Positions 35,392 through 45,032 are shown, counted from the first letter of the stretch. The stretch is DNA of 64,000 nucleotides from Leptospira paudalimensis (GCF_026151345.1 NZ_JAMQPR010000001.1:2552676-2616675), one strand, 5' to 3'. The notes: generated by a model not told the origin, from the letters alone. Program-made: numbers and translations.

Positions 35392-36414
35392 ATGAAATCA
35401 ATTCCTTCTCTCATAACCTTCGTATCATTTCTTTTTTTGGGATGTTCCCCGAAAGATATCCAGTTACCTGAGAACACATATGCCACTTGGGCCAAAACAA
35501 GCCCTGGACTACAATTCGATACAATCCCTAAATTAAAACCAGAATGGAAAGATCGTATTTACCCACTGGATGCAAAACGATTGAGTTCACTTGTTGAAGT
35601 CAATCAAATTGATGGTATCGAAGACATTCCAACTGGAACGAAAGATTTGAGCTTATGGAAAGAACGAATCTCGGGAATCCATTCATCCTTTCCAAGTTCT
35701 TTAAACAAATTGGCAAATGAATTATTAGTTGGCATTTATTTTGTATCAAATCTTGGTTCAACTGGACTAACAGGGATTTTGCGAGATAAAAATAGGAAAC
35801 CCGTTGCAGGGATCATTTACTTAGATGCAGACTTATTGAATGTAGGAGGAAATGATTGGGTAACCAATCGAGAGAACACAGTTTTCAAAAAAGATCCCAT
35901 TTACTCCGTTAAAATCCAATTGGACCCAACCAATTCATTCAATTCAGCTCTCTCATTTATCATATTACACGAATTAGGTCATATTGTTGCCATTGTCAAA
36001 GGTTATGCACCTGATTATACAGAACCTAAACGTGACTTTCGAACTTATCCTTTTTTTGAAGGAGTATGGTTATCTGAAACATACTCTCCCTATGAAGATA
36101 CTTTTTTCCCAGAACGATCCAAGATCAAATTTTATCAAAAAAATCCAACAACTCCCATTTTCCCTGATGGAAAATTCTTATACAAAAAATTGACAAACAC
36201 ACAGTTTGTTTCATTGTATGCTGCTACCAATGCAGATGATACATTTGCAGAAGCCTTCGCACAATATGTTCATGTGCTAATGTTAAAAAAAGAATATAAA
36301 GTAATTTTCCAATCGAAGGGAGAAGAGGAAGTAATCCTACTCAACCCTATCTTGAAAGAAGGAGGTAGAAAATTTCGTGAATTATTCCAAGATCTTTTTG
36401 CGAAAACTTTATGA
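35392..36414 (+). CDS. Lipoprotein with HExxH metalloprotease motif
   Basis: 340 residues. Lipoprotein signal ending L-F-L-G-C18. H193-E-L-G-H197 inside S-F-I-I-L-H-E-L-G-H-I-V-A is a zinc site, and D-D-T-F-A-E-A-F-A-Q-Y-V-H in the C-terminal part can supply the third ligand (Glu), so this looks like a gluzincin-type metallopeptidase. I do not recognise the family. Envelope location. Its last 38 bases overlap the next gene, which suggests cotranscription with the outer-membrane protein. Confidence 0.8.
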   Translation: MKSIPSLITFVSFLFLGCSPKDIQLPENTYATWAKTSPGLQFDTIPKLKPEWKDRIYPLDAKRLSSLVEVNQIDGIEDIPTGTKDLSLWKERISGIHSSFPSSLNKLANELLVGIYFVSNLGSTGLTGILRDKNRKPVAGIIYLDADLLNVGGNDWVTNRENTVFKKDPIYSVKIQLDPTNSFNSALSFIILHELGHIVAIVKGYAPDYTEPKRDFRTYPFFEGVWLSETYSPYEDTFFPERSKIKFYQKNPTTPIFPDGKFLYKKLTNTQFVSLYAATNADDTFAEAFAQYVHVLMLKKEYKVIFQSKGEEEVILLNPILKEGGRKFRELFQDLFAKTL

Positions 36415-37711
36415 TATTATTTTCATCACTTTCTTCTTTTTGATTTTACCAGTCCAAGTCAGATCTGAAACAAAATCAGATGATTCCAAATCCATCACAA
36501 TTGATACTCATACAGAAATTGTGTCGGATTTTATTTGGAGGGGGAATTCATTTGCAGGGGAAGGACAAAATCGTAGGAATGGAGCGTCATACCAAAGTTT
36601 TACTTATGCTCCTGCATTACAACCGACGATTACAGTTTTATCACCAGACAAAAAAATGGAATGGATGTTATTTGGAAGTTTCCAATTGACAAACCGAAGT
36701 GATAAAGATTCAGACAAACGACTTTTCCAATCGAGTCCCGGTGGTGTAGGTCCCTCCTATTTGGGAGAAGAATCAAAGTATTATGATCCTTATAACCAAG
36801 ACCCATGCGTACAATCTGTACACAACCAATTGATCTCAGGCACTCCTTCCAACTCAAATTGCCAATCGTACCTGCCAAACCAAGGGTATGGCCCAAAAAA
36901 AGAACCCAATGGTAACAAACGTGTGGATGGGATGTTTTTTTCCATGATGTATCATTTTGACCCTAGTGTTTTTGGTGACTTCAGTGTGGGAATTTGGTTT
37001 TATAATACGTTCCAAAAAACTCCAAACTCACTCCTTCCCCCAGCCACACAAAAACAAAATGCTGTGGTTTCTGGTGGTCCGAGTAATACATTTAATACAA
37101 ACAATCCCGATGCACAAACAAGACTCTCATGGCATGAATATTTTTTCCAATGGAAACTGCCTTGGTTGCGAATTGTAAAACCAACGATTTCCTATTACAC
37201 CCAGTATTCGACTGAGAATGGTGGGTTACTTGCAGGGAAAAATTACCTTTCTTTATCCGCACAATATACGTTTTTTGAAGGGGATTTTTTCCGCATCCAA
37301 CCCCATTGGAACCTCGGTTATGCCATGAGTAATAATGCAATTGACAATCGAAATGGGATACAAGACATAACGTCATCTCTCTCCTTCTTCTTTGGAGATT
37401 TTTTTCTGAAAGGAGCACATATCTTACGACCCAATTCTTACCTCTTTGATACCAATAATTACTTTGGATACCCAAATGGGGATCCAGACAAAGCAAACTG
37501 GAATCGGAGTTCGGAAGATGGAAAAGTTGTGAACCCATCACGGATTAATGGTGCGTACAACACCTCAATCCTCAATCTAATCGACCAAGTTTCTACAGGG
37601 AATTCTCTAAACGATACAATCATCAAAACTGCTTTACGAGAATCCTATACCTTGCAGAAAATTCCTATCCATTTATTTTATGTTAGCTTTGGCTATTCAA
37701 AATCATTCTAA
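36377..37711 (+). CDS. Probable outer-membrane beta-barrel protein
   Basis: 444 residues from GTG 36377, which yields a signal peptide (I-I-F-I-T-F-F-F-L-I-L-P-V-Q-V-R-S-E). The mature protein begins with T-E-I-V-S-D-F-I-W-R-G, a strand pattern seen in porin-like proteins, and has many aromatic, alternating strands with polar loops (e.g. G-V-G-P-S-Y-L-G-E-E). It ends F-Y-V-S-F-G-Y-S-K-S-F: a C-terminal Phe, as expected for a substrate of the BAM complex. Probably a channel or transporter barrel; substrate unknown. Confidence 0.75.
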   Translation: MNYSKIFLRKLYDIIFITFFFLILPVQVRSETKSDDSKSITIDTHTEIVSDFIWRGNSFAGEGQNRRNGASYQSFTYAPALQPTITVLSPDKKMEWMLFGSFQLTNRSDKDSDKRLFQSSPGGVGPSYLGEESKYYDPYNQDPCVQSVHNQLISGTPSNSNCQSYLPNQGYGPKKEPNGNKRVDGMFFSMMYHFDPSVFGDFSVGIWFYNTFQKTPNSLLPPATQKQNAVVSGGPSNTFNTNNPDAQTRLSWHEYFFQWKLPWLRIVKPTISYYTQYSTENGGLLAGKNYLSLSAQYTFFEGDFFRIQPHWNLGYAMSNNAIDNRNGIQDITSSLSFFFGDFFLKGAHILRPNSYLFDTNNYFGYPNGDPDKANWNRSSEDGKVVNPSRINGAYNTSILNLIDQVSTGNSLNDTIIKTALRESYTLQKIPIHLFYVSFGYSKSF

Positions 37712-37755
37712 GTGATTTGGGATTTATAATTTTAATCAAGAATATTAGGAAAGGC

Positions 37756-37784
37756 TTGACTACCTAAGATTTCGATTCATACTT
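37756..37784 (+). promoter_or_regulatory. Sigma-70-type promoter of the chemotaxis operon
   Basis: TTGACT (37756-37761) is followed after 16 bases by CATACT (37778-37783), or after 17 by ATACTT, 25 bases before the start of the mcp gene. No sigma-28 promoter (TAAA-N15-GCCGATAA) is visible, so the operon appears to use the housekeeping sigma factor. Found by eye. Confidence 0.5.
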
Positions 37785-37786
37785 TG

Positions 37787-37801
37787 CCCCACCTCTTGGG
37801 G
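37787..37801 (+). promoter_or_regulatory. Hairpin covering the mcp ribosome-binding site
   Basis: CCCC (37787-37790) can pair with GGGG (37798-37801) around a 7-base loop; GGGGA is also the likely Shine-Dalgarno sequence, seven bases from ATG 37809. Only four base pairs, so a modest effect at most. Confidence 0.3.
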
Positions 37802-37808
37802 ACCAATT

Positions 37809-39554
37809 ATGAAATGGATTCAAAATTTAAAAATTCGAGCAAAACTCCTACTGGCATTTATGATCACGATTCTTTTAATGATCGTGGTTGCTTCCGCTAG
37901 TTTTTATTCAGCCAATCAAATTTTAGCATCCTTACATACAGTTTTTGAAGACAGAGTTGTCCCCATAAGCCAAATCAAAGAAGTTTCAGATGCTTATCTC
38001 ATTGGAATTGTGGATGCAGCGAACAAAGTTCGTTCCAAAAAAATGTCGGTGGAGGAAGCTCTCGAATCCATCCGAGAATCAGAAGCAAAGGCGGATGAAG
38101 TATGGAAAGTTTATTTAGGAACGTATCTTGTCCCTGAAGAAAAAGTCATCATCGATGAAATGGAAAAAGAGTTCCCACCACTGAAGGCTGGGGTCAAACG
38201 TTTACGAATCCTATTAGAAACCAGAAATGAAGCAGAAATAGAAAAATTTGTTTCTGTAGATATGTACCCAATTTTCGAACCACTCACTCACCATTTGGAT
38301 GATTTGATCCGAGTGCAGTTAAAGGTAGCTAAAGAAGAATACCAAAAGTCAGAAGCACATTTCCAACAATCATTGGTGATTGTAACAGGAGTGGTTGTTG
38401 TTTCCTTTGTATTGGTATTTTTAATCGCATTCCTCTTTTCCGATGCAATTGCAAGGCCAATGAAAAAAATTGTGTCGATTGCCCAATCAATCTCCATTGG
38501 TGATTTAAATGTAAACCTAGAGTCAAACAAAGACACAATCCAATCAAAACACTTAGAAGGAAATGAAATCCAACAACTTTCACAAGCCTTTATGGAGTTA
38601 GTTGACTTCATTAAAGAAAGGGCAGAACATTTAGAACGGATAGCAAATTCTGATTTAAGTTCTGATGTAACCTTAAAATCAGAACGTGATCAATTGGGCC
38701 TGAGTTTAAAAAGAATGTTAATCAATTTATCAGAAGTTGTGGAGAAACTTTATTTCACATCACAAGAGGTTGATTTAGGGGCACAACAACTAGCAGATGC
38801 AAGCACTTCCCTCTCAGAAGCCGCAAGTGAACAAGCAAGTGCTGTGGAAGAAATCTCTGCAACCTTGACAGAAATTAGTAATAGTTTTTTATCCAATGCG
38901 GAAAATGCAGAACAAATGACAGAATTTTCAGAATCCACCGCAAAACAAGCAACAGAAGGAAACTCTCGCATGAAAGACCTTGTTTCGGCGATGGGCGAAA
39001 TCAGTAATTCATTTGAACAAATTTCTAAAATCAACAAAGTGATCAACGACATTGCATTCCAAACTAACATACTTGCTTTAAATGCTGCAGTAGAAGCAGC
39101 ACGTGCTGGCCAACATGGAAAAGGATTTGCCGTTGTTGCTGAAGAAGTAAGAAATCTCGCTCAAAAAAGTGCCAATGCAGCAGATGAAACAACTCTCCTC
39201 ATCGAAGCTTCCTTAAAGAAAGTAAAACTTGGCAATGAGGCAACGGAAAAAACTGCTGAAGTCCTTGGGAAAATTTCAGAAAGCGCAGATAATGTCAGCA
39301 ACCTGACCAAAGATTTAGCACTTTCCATCAACGAACAAAAATCTGCTGTTTTACAAATCACACAAGGAATCGACCAAGTAACTACAGTTACATCAACTAC
39401 AGCTGCTTCAGCCGAAGAAGTTGCAGCTTCCAGTGAAACACTCAAAAGGCAAGTGGAGATTATGAGAAACGTAATAATGGGATTTAAATTAAAAGAGGAC
39501 GGATCCAAATCGACAGCTTTAACTCGAATCGAAAAACCTAGAATTATTTTATAG
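37809..39554 (+). CDS. Methyl-accepting chemotaxis protein
   Basis: 581 residues. Membrane segments at about 11-33 and 190-212 flank a periplasmic four-helix-bundle-like sensory domain; then a HAMP domain and a long cytoplasmic coiled coil whose tip reads [18 protein letters not shown], followed by [13 protein letters not shown]. It activates CheA through CheW in polar arrays. There is no C-terminal CheR-binding N-W-E-T-F peptide. First gene of the che operon; ligand unknown. Confidence 0.95.
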   Translation: MKWIQNLKIRAKLLLAFMITILLMIVVASASFYSANQILASLHTVFEDRVVPISQIKEVSDAYLIGIVDAANKVRSKKMSVEEALESIRESEAKADEVWKVYLGTYLVPEEKVIIDEMEKEFPPLKAGVKRLRILLETRNEAEIEKFVSVDMYPIFEPLTHHLDDLIRVQLKVAKEEYQKSEAHFQQSLVIVTGVVVVSFVLVFLIAFLFSDAIARPMKKIVSIAQSISIGDLNVNLESNKDTIQSKHLEGNEIQQLSQAFMELVDFIKERAEHLERIANSDLSSDVTLKSERDQLGLSLKRMLINLSEVVEKLYFTSQEVDLGAQQLADASTSLSEAASEQASAVEEISATLTEISNSFLSNAENAEQMTEFSESTAKQATEGNSRMKDLVSAMGEISNSFEQISKINKVINDIAFQTNILALNAAVEAARAGQHGKGFAVVAEEVRNLAQKSANAADETTLLIEASLKKVKLGNEATEKTAEVLGKISESADNVSNLTKDLALSINEQKSAVLQITQGIDQVTTVTSTTAASAEEVAASSETLKRQVEIMRNVIMGFKLKEDGSKSTALTRIEKPRIIL

Positions 39555-39563
39555 GAAACTGCC

Positions 39564-40067
39564 ATGAACACTACATCCAAATCATGGGAGACGATGGAAG
39601 ATGAAGATACAATGCGAGATTTGTATCTTTGTTTTAGCTTAGAGAATCGTTTTTATGCATTCGAAGTTCGGTATTTAACGGAAATATTGGCCCTCCCAGC
39701 CATCACAACGATTCCGGGCACGGCTCCTTTTCTGAAAGGTGTGATCAATATCAGGGGTAAAATCATTCCTGTAATGGATGTTAGATTACGTTTTGATATG
39801 GAATTTCAACCTTACCACGAACGAACTTGTGTTTTACTCGTTGAGTTGGATGGACATCCATTGGGACTGATCGTAGACAAAGTAAATGATGTAGTCAAAA
39901 TACCAGCTGAGAATGTTGATTTAGCACCAAAAATCGGAGAGTCCAAATCATCTCGTTTTATTTATGGTACAGGTCGTGTTGGCGATACTGTTAAAATACT
40001 AATCAATCTTCAAAGATTACTTACTCCAGAAGAAAGTTATATGATCCAAGACATTCCTGGAAATTGA
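39564..40067 (+). CDS. cheW: Chemotaxis coupling protein
   Basis: 167 residues. CheW beta-barrel features: D-L-Y-L-C-F-S-L-E-N-R-F-Y-A-F-E-V, then P-F-L-K-G-V-I-N-I-R-G-K-I-I-P-V-M-D-V, and G-L-I-V-D-K-V-N-D-V-V-K-I. It links receptors to CheA. It starts 9 bases after the mcp stop, and cheA starts three bases after its own stop. Confidence 0.95.
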   Translation: MNTTSKSWETMEDEDTMRDLYLCFSLENRFYAFEVRYLTEILALPAITTIPGTAPFLKGVINIRGKIIPVMDVRLRFDMEFQPYHERTCVLLVELDGHPLGLIVDKVNDVVKIPAENVDLAPKIGESKSSRFIYGTGRVGDTVKILINLQRLLTPEESYMIQDIPGN

Positions 40068-40070
40068 AAA

Positions 40071-41996
40071 ATGGAAAGAGAAGATGTTTTAGAATACCTA
40101 CTCGAAGCCAAAGAAAGTTTAGAGAGTATCGAATCTGGATTATTAAACTTTGAAAAAACTACCTTAGATGGCAGTTTGGTTGACCGAGAAATTTTAGACA
40201 CATTATTTCGGCATTTCCATACAATCAAAGGTAGCTCTGGTTTTTTTGGATTGTCCGGAATCGTTAAAATTGCTCATGCAGCAGAAAACCTTCTTGATTA
40301 TTTACGCAATAAACCTGAATCACAAGACGAAGAAACATTAGAAATTTTACTTACCGCCTTAGACCTATTAAATGAACTTGTGATCCATGAAGAAGATTCA
40401 CCTACAGGTGGGGATTTATATTCGGAAGAACAAAATCAATTTTTACAAAGGTCTAATGATAAATTATTAGAATTAAAAAATTCGGGATTGGATTTAAGTC
40501 CAACTAATGAAACGGAACCAAACAAAGAAGAATTCGGAATCTTTCAAGACACTAATAAGACATTTCCAGAGAAAGAAGAATTTGGAATTTTTACAACTGA
40601 GGTAAAACATTCAGTCTCAGATGAATTCGGTTTGTTTCAAAATGATACAAACGATTCCCAAAATGAAGAATTTGGATTGTTTGAGCCAAAACAATCAGAA
40701 ACAAATGCAGAATACGGATTGTTTGTTACAAATCAAACTGATTCAAAACTCAATAATTTACCATCTAATATCTCAAAACCGAAACCAGAAGAAAAAAAAT
40801 CCAACCAGAAAAAAGACATACGAATTGATACCGATAAACTTGATTCACTATTAGATATCGTAGGTGAAATTGTAATCAATGAGCCGATGGTCACAGAACA
40901 CCCTGATTTAAAAAAATTAAAATTAGAGAACTTTCAAAAGTCTGCCCTACAATTAAAAAAATTAATCAGAAGTTTGCAAGAGATCACACTCAGTTTGCGT
41001 ATGGTTCCCATTTCAGGTGTTTTTTCACGAATGGAAAGATTGGTTCGTGATACTGCGAAAAAAACAGGTAAACAAGTAGAACTCATCATTTCAGGAGAAG
41101 ATACAGAAATTGATAAATCTATCATTGAAGAAATGTATGACCCACTTGTTCATATCATTCGGAATGCTATCGATCATGGTTTAGAAACTCCAGAAGAAAG
41201 AAAAGAAGCAGGTAAACAAACAAAGGGATCAATTCATTTAACTGCCGTTCAATCAGGAAAAGAAGTTTGGATTGAGGTGAAAGATGATGGGAAAGGTCTG
41301 CAAAGAGATAAAATTATCCGAAAAGCAATTTCTTTAGGACTTATCAGTCATCTAGAGGCGGAGAATTTAAAAGATGAAGAAGTTTGGGATTTTTTATTCC
41401 ACCCTGGTTTTTCGACTGCAAAAGAAGTAACAGATTTATCGGGTAGAGGTGTGGGTCTCGATGTAGTTCGTAAGAATGTCAGCACACTCAAAGGATTTGT
41501 AGATGTAAGTTCCAATTTTGGACAAGGAACCGTATTTTTAATCAGAGTGCCTTTAACTCTTGCCATCATTGAAGGACTTGTTGTTAGAAAATCAGAAACT
41601 TACTTTATCCTCCCTTCCATCGATGTCAAAGAATCTTTGTACATCAAAGAAGAACCAATCCACGAATTGTATCGCAACAATCACAGCATCTTATACCGAG
41701 AAAATCAAATATCGATTGTTGATATCGACTTATTATTTGGAAAAGAATCAGAACTTAACGATCAACATTCAATCCATGAGAAGTATATGATCGTAACTGA
41801 ATCTCATGAAAAACAGATGGGAATCGTTTTTGATGAAATATTAGGAAACCAATCCATTGTCATCAAACCAATCTCACCTTTATTCAAAAACATCAACGGC
41901 TTAGCTGGTTGCACCATCCTTGGTAATGGGCATGCTGGATTGATTTTAGATGTCAGAAAATTAATCAACCAACACATGGCGATCCAATCAACATGA
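40071..41996 (+). CDS. cheA: Chemotaxis histidine kinase
   Basis: 641 residues. P1/Hpt domain with phosphoacceptor H50 in F-R-H-F-H-T-I-K-G-S-S-G; P3 dimerisation beginning R-I-D-T-D-K-L-D-S-L-L-D; P4 ATPase with N-box H-I-I-R-N-A-I-D-H-G-L-E, D-D-G-K-G-L and G-R-G-V-G-L-D-V-V; and P5, the CheW-like regulatory domain. The P2 domain, which normally docks CheY and CheB, is not recognisable: residues about 125-250 are low complexity and carry five copies of a short motif (separate entry). Phosphoryl transfer targets are CheB and two CheY-like proteins encoded downstream. The stop overlaps cheB by four bases. Confidence 0.95.
   Translation: MEREDVLEYLLEAKESLESIESGLLNFEKTTLDGSLVDREILDTLFRHFHTIKGSSGFFGLSGIVKIAHAAENLLDYLRNKPESQDEETLEILLTALDLLNELVIHEEDSPTGGDLYSEEQNQFLQRSNDKLLELKNSGLDLSPTNETEPNKEEFGIFQDTNKTFPEKEEFGIFTTEVKHSVSDEFGLFQNDTNDSQNEEFGLFEPKQSETNAEYGLFVTNQTDSKLNNLPSNISKPKPEEKKSNQKKDIRIDTDKLDSLLDIVGEIVINEPMVTEHPDLKKLKLENFQKSALQLKKLIRSLQEITLSLRMVPISGVFSRMERLVRDTAKKTGKQVELIISGEDTEIDKSIIEEMYDPLVHIIRNAIDHGLETPEERKEAGKQTKGSIHLTAVQSGKEVWIEVKDDGKGLQRDKIIRKAISLGLISHLEAENLKDEEVWDFLFHPGFSTAKEVTDLSGRGVGLDVVRKNVSTLKGFVDVSSNFGQGTVFLIRVPLTLAIIEGLVVRKSETYFILPSIDVKESLYIKEEPIHELYRNNHSILYRENQISIVDIDLLFGKESELNDQHSIHEKYMIVTESHEKQMGIVFDEILGNQSIVIKPISPLFKNINGLAGCTILGNGHAGLILDVRKLINQHMAIQST
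40527..40724 (+). repeat. Five-copy [DEA]-E-[FY]-G-[IL]-F motif array inside cheA
   Basis: Inside the linker of CheA the hexapeptides E-E-F-G-I-F (153-158), E-E-F-G-I-F (169-174), D-E-F-G-L-F (184-189), E-E-F-G-L-F (199-204) and A-E-Y-G-L-F (213-218) occur at spacings of 16, 15, 15 and 14 residues. Between them the sequence is polar and variable. The motif is conserved where the spacers are not, which suggests selection on a short linear docking motif. Confidence 0.85.
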
Positions 41997-43036
41997 AAAA
42001 ACACAAAGCAATTATTGTAGATGACCAACGTACAGTCAGAAGTATGATCAAACGTTGGATAGAATCGGATGAAAATTGGGAAGTGGTTGGAGAGGCATCC
42101 AATCCTTTTGAAGCAAGAGATCTCATCATCGATAAACAACCTGATGTAATGACACTTGATGTTCATATGCCTGAGATGGATGGCATCGAATTTTTAAAAA
42201 AATTACTCCCCCAACATCCGATGCCAGTCATCATGTTTAGCTCATCGACGACAGAAGGCACTTCCATCACTTTAGAAGCACTTGATGCAGGTGCATTTGA
42301 CTACGTTACGAAACCGACAGGTACACAAGAAAGTTTACTAGAAGCCAAAGAAGATTTATTAGAAAAACTAAATGCGGCATTAACTTACAATGCCTCTCTC
42401 TTTGAACAATCTAAAAGAGTCATTTCGGTTTCACCCACAGTACCCAACAAAACTACAAACTTTCGGACAAAGTTGATTTTAATAGGATCGAGTACAGGAG
42501 GAACAACTGCACTACGGAAGTTACTAGATGAAGTGGATCACACCTTTCCTCCCATTCTCATCGCCCAACATATGCCAGAAAATTTTACTGCACTATTTGC
42601 AAGTCGGCTCAATGCAGAATTAAAAACAAAAGTAGTGGAAGCAAAAGACAAACAAATTTTAGAAAAGGGAACGATTTACATTGCTCCTGGGAATTATCAT
42701 TTAGAAGTACAAAAATGGAATGGAGAATTCTATACAAAAATACTCCAATCGGAGAAGGTAAATGGTCATAGACCATCTGTAGATGTTCTTTTTGATTCAG
42801 TAGTACAAAATGGTTTAGCAAAAGATTCAATTGGAATCTTATTGACAGGTATGGGAAGTGATGGAGCCAAAGGTTTACTCAACTTAAAAAATAATGGTTG
42901 TATTACACTTGGACAAAACAAAGAAACTTGTGTTGTTTATGGTATGCCTAAGGTAGCTTTCGAATTAGGTGCAGTGATGTACCAACTCCCTCTAGAAAAA
43001 ATTCTAGAAAAAGTAAAAGAGATAGGTGCCAGATGA
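41993..43036 (+). CDS. cheB: Chemotaxis methylesterase
   Basis: 347 residues. An N-terminal receiver with D56 (T-L-D-V-H-M-P-E-M-D-G) and a C-terminal methylesterase/deamidase with the catalytic triad in I-G-S-S-T-G-G (S167), I-A-Q-H-M-P (H193) and G-M-G-S-D-G-A-K-G (D290). It demethylates receptor glutamates and gives adaptation. No cheR or cheD is present in the window. The start overlaps cheA and its stop overlaps the next gene (ATGA). Confidence 0.95.
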   Translation: MKKHKAIIVDDQRTVRSMIKRWIESDENWEVVGEASNPFEARDLIIDKQPDVMTLDVHMPEMDGIEFLKKLLPQHPMPVIMFSSSTTEGTSITLEALDAGAFDYVTKPTGTQESLLEAKEDLLEKLNAALTYNASLFEQSKRVISVSPTVPNKTTNFRTKLILIGSSTGGTTALRKLLDEVDHTFPPILIAQHMPENFTALFASRLNAELKTKVVEAKDKQILEKGTIYIAPGNYHLEVQKWNGEFYTKILQSEKVNGHRPSVDVLFDSVVQNGLAKDSIGILLTGMGSDGAKGLLNLKNNGCITLGQNKETCVVYGMPKVAFELGAVMYQLPLEKILEKVKEIGAR

Positions 43037-44289
43037 TTCCTCATAGTTTAATTTTAGAATCTTCAATTTCGAACCATCTAGTAACGATTCTAGATGATCT
43101 CCACTATACGTATGAACGACTGGAAAAGTTAGATACTGTTTTGGATTCTTTAAAAAAAGAGAAATTTCATTTTTTAATCGTGCCAATTGAATCTTTAAAT
43201 AAAGTAAGCTCCCAAGAAATTTTAGAGAGAATCACAAATTCATTTCCTAATACATTGATCCTTCTCATCACCAATTCTGAAAACTGGGCACAAACTGCTT
43301 CATTACTCAAAAGGCACAGCGTTTATGATTTTTTACAAACACCACTGGAGGTTGATCACGTTAAGTTTACCTTGGATCGTTCCTTCCAATACCTTAATAC
43401 AAAACTAAAAACTCAATTTATTCATGAAGCAGAAAATCATTTATACAAAAGAGTGATTGAAATCTTCGATTGGAAAAAATCACTTACCCATAAAGAAAAC
43501 CAAAATATATCTGCAGATATTATCCACCAAATGAATATTAACTTATTCCAAGGAAGTGGGATTGGTACTTTAATGAGTGTCGTGAGCATCTTACTTTCAA
43601 AAAGTAAATGGGACCAAGACAACAATCATTATACCATTCAGAAACCAATTTTAGATTTATTATCAGAGAACTATGATGCCGCAAAGAGTATGTTTGATAG
43701 TATGTCCATATCTCAGAACGTAATTGACGACAATGAATTGATCCAATCAATGGAATCACCTGTAGAACTCTTAGCAATCATTCACTCAGAAATCCAGACA
43801 TTAGAAGAAGCATTAAAAATCAAATCTCAAAAAATCAATGTAAGCCAAATTCCCAATTCGGTGAACCAACATGAAATTCGTTTTGATCAGGTTAAAATAT
43901 CCTATGCAATCAGAGAAGTATTACTAAATGCAATCAAATATTCAAAAGATGGTGATGAGATTTATGTAATCTTTTTTCAAAAGGAAAATTTTTTGGAAGT
44001 GAAAGTCATAAATCCGGCTTATCAGAATGAAGATAGCACCGTAGGCATTCCTGAAAAATTTGAATCCATTATATTTGAACCTTTTTTCCGAATCTCTTCA
44101 GTAGTTGATGATAGTTATGCTAAATTCGAACAATTCCGATTTGGATTAGGCTTAACATTGGTTAAAAAGATTTTAGACCAACACCAAGCCAATGTTCAGA
44201 TATATAACATTGAAGATAATCTAAAAAATGATAATAAAATAGATGTGTGTTTAACAATTCGATTTCCATTAATCAAAAAGGAGAATTAA
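43033..44289 (+). CDS. Degenerate receiver fused to a histidine-kinase-like ATPase
   Basis: 418 residues. Residues 1-125 have the receiver fold pattern, but the phosphoacceptor Asp is replaced (F-L-I-V-P-I-E-S) and the conserved Lys is Gln (D-F-L-Q-T-P-L); it cannot be a normal phosphorylation site. Residues about 150-200 include I-H-Q-M-N-I-N-L-F-Q-G-S-G, which could be an H-box-like dimerisation helix. The C-terminal part has an N-box E-V-L-L-N-A-I-K-Y-S and G2 F-G-L-G-L-T-L-V-K-K-I, but the D-x-G-x-G box is altered (V-I-N-P-A-Y). Probably an accessory kinase or scaffold in the che operon. Confidence 0.8.
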   Translation: MIPHSLILESSISNHLVTILDDLHYTYERLEKLDTVLDSLKKEKFHFLIVPIESLNKVSSQEILERITNSFPNTLILLITNSENWAQTASLLKRHSVYDFLQTPLEVDHVKFTLDRSFQYLNTKLKTQFIHEAENHLYKRVIEIFDWKKSLTHKENQNISADIIHQMNINLFQGSGIGTLMSVVSILLSKSKWDQDNNHYTIQKPILDLLSENYDAAKSMFDSMSISQNVIDDNELIQSMESPVELLAIIHSEIQTLEEALKIKSQKINVSQIPNSVNQHEIRFDQVKISYAIREVLLNAIKYSKDGDEIYVIFFQKENFLEVKVINPAYQNEDSTVGIPEKFESIIFEPFFRISSVVDDSYAKFEQFRFGLGLTLVKKILDQHQANVQIYNIEDNLKNDNKIDVCLTIRFPLIKKEN

Positions 44290-44290
44290 A

Positions 44291-44650
44291 ATGGCGAGAA
44301 TATTAACTGTAGATGATGCACCAGCAGTATTAAAAATTTTAAATTTAGTACTCACCACTGATGGTCATGAGGTAGAAACAGCTTCGAACGGAATGGAAGC
44401 ATTGGAAAAAATCCAAAATTCAAAGTTCGATATTGGTATCTTTGATGTAAACATGCCAGGAATGACAGGGATCGAGTTAACTGAAAAAACTTTAAAAACA
44501 GAAAATGGAAAATCCATGAAAATAGTGATGTTAACTACAGAATCTAGTGAAGAGATGAAAAACAAAGGCAAAGCTGCTGGTGCAGTTGGATGGCTCGTAA
44601 AACCTTTTGCAAATGAATCACTAACGAAGCTAATCTCACAACTGAATTAA
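44291..44650 (+). CDS. cheY: CheY-like response regulator (first)
   Basis: 119 residues; a stand-alone receiver with D8/D9, phosphoacceptor D52 (I-F-D-V-N-M-P-G-M), T82/T83 and K104 (L-V-K-P-F). Very likely phosphorylated by CheA and able to bind the FliM/FliG switch. Spacing of one base to the previous gene and one base to the next indicates one transcript. Confidence 0.92.
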   Translation: MARILTVDDAPAVLKILNLVLTTDGHEVETASNGMEALEKIQNSKFDIGIFDVNMPGMTGIELTEKTLKTENGKSMKIVMLTTESSEEMKNKGKAAGAVGWLVKPFANESLTKLISQLN

Positions 44651-44651
44651 G

Positions 44652-45032
44652 ATGAGTAATATTTTAGTTGTCGATGATTCTCCTGCAGTATTAAAAATTG
44701 TGCGCCTTGCATTGAGTAGTCAAGGTCACAATATTATCATCTGTGATTCAGGAGAATTTGCCCTCGAAACTTTAAAAACAAATCCAAAAATTGGTTTAGG
44801 GATTTTTGATTTTAATATGCCAGGAATCCGTGGGATTGAGTTGATTCAAAAATCAAAAAAAATTATGGCTCACTTAAATTTTAAAATCCTGATCCTATCT
44901 GTAGAGAACAAACCTGAAATCATTTCGAAAGCATTAGTGGAAGGTGCGGATGCTTGGATAGTAAAACCATTTAAAAATGAAGATCTAATAAAAAAAGTAA
45001 ATGAGTTAGTTGAAGTGTATGATTCCATTTGA
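44652..45032 (+). CDS. CheY-like response regulator (second)
   Basis: 126 residues; receiver with D8/D9, phosphoacceptor D53 (I-F-D-F-N-M-P-G), S83 in I-L-S-V-E-N and K105 (I-V-K-P-F). It is a diverged paralogue of the preceding CheY; one may be a motor regulator and the other a phosphate sink (inference). Its last 14 bases overlap the start of the sensor kinase gene. Confidence 0.9.
   Translation: MSNILVVDDSPAVLKIVRLALSSQGHNIIICDSGEFALETLKTNPKIGLGIFDFNMPGIRGIELIQKSKKIMAHLNFKILILSVENKPEIISKALVEGADAWIVKPFKNEDLIKKVNELVEVYDSI

Noticed and set aside
40527..40724. CRISPR-like or DNA-level repeat
   Set aside because: Repetition is at protein level only; the nucleotide copies differ and the spacing varies by codons.
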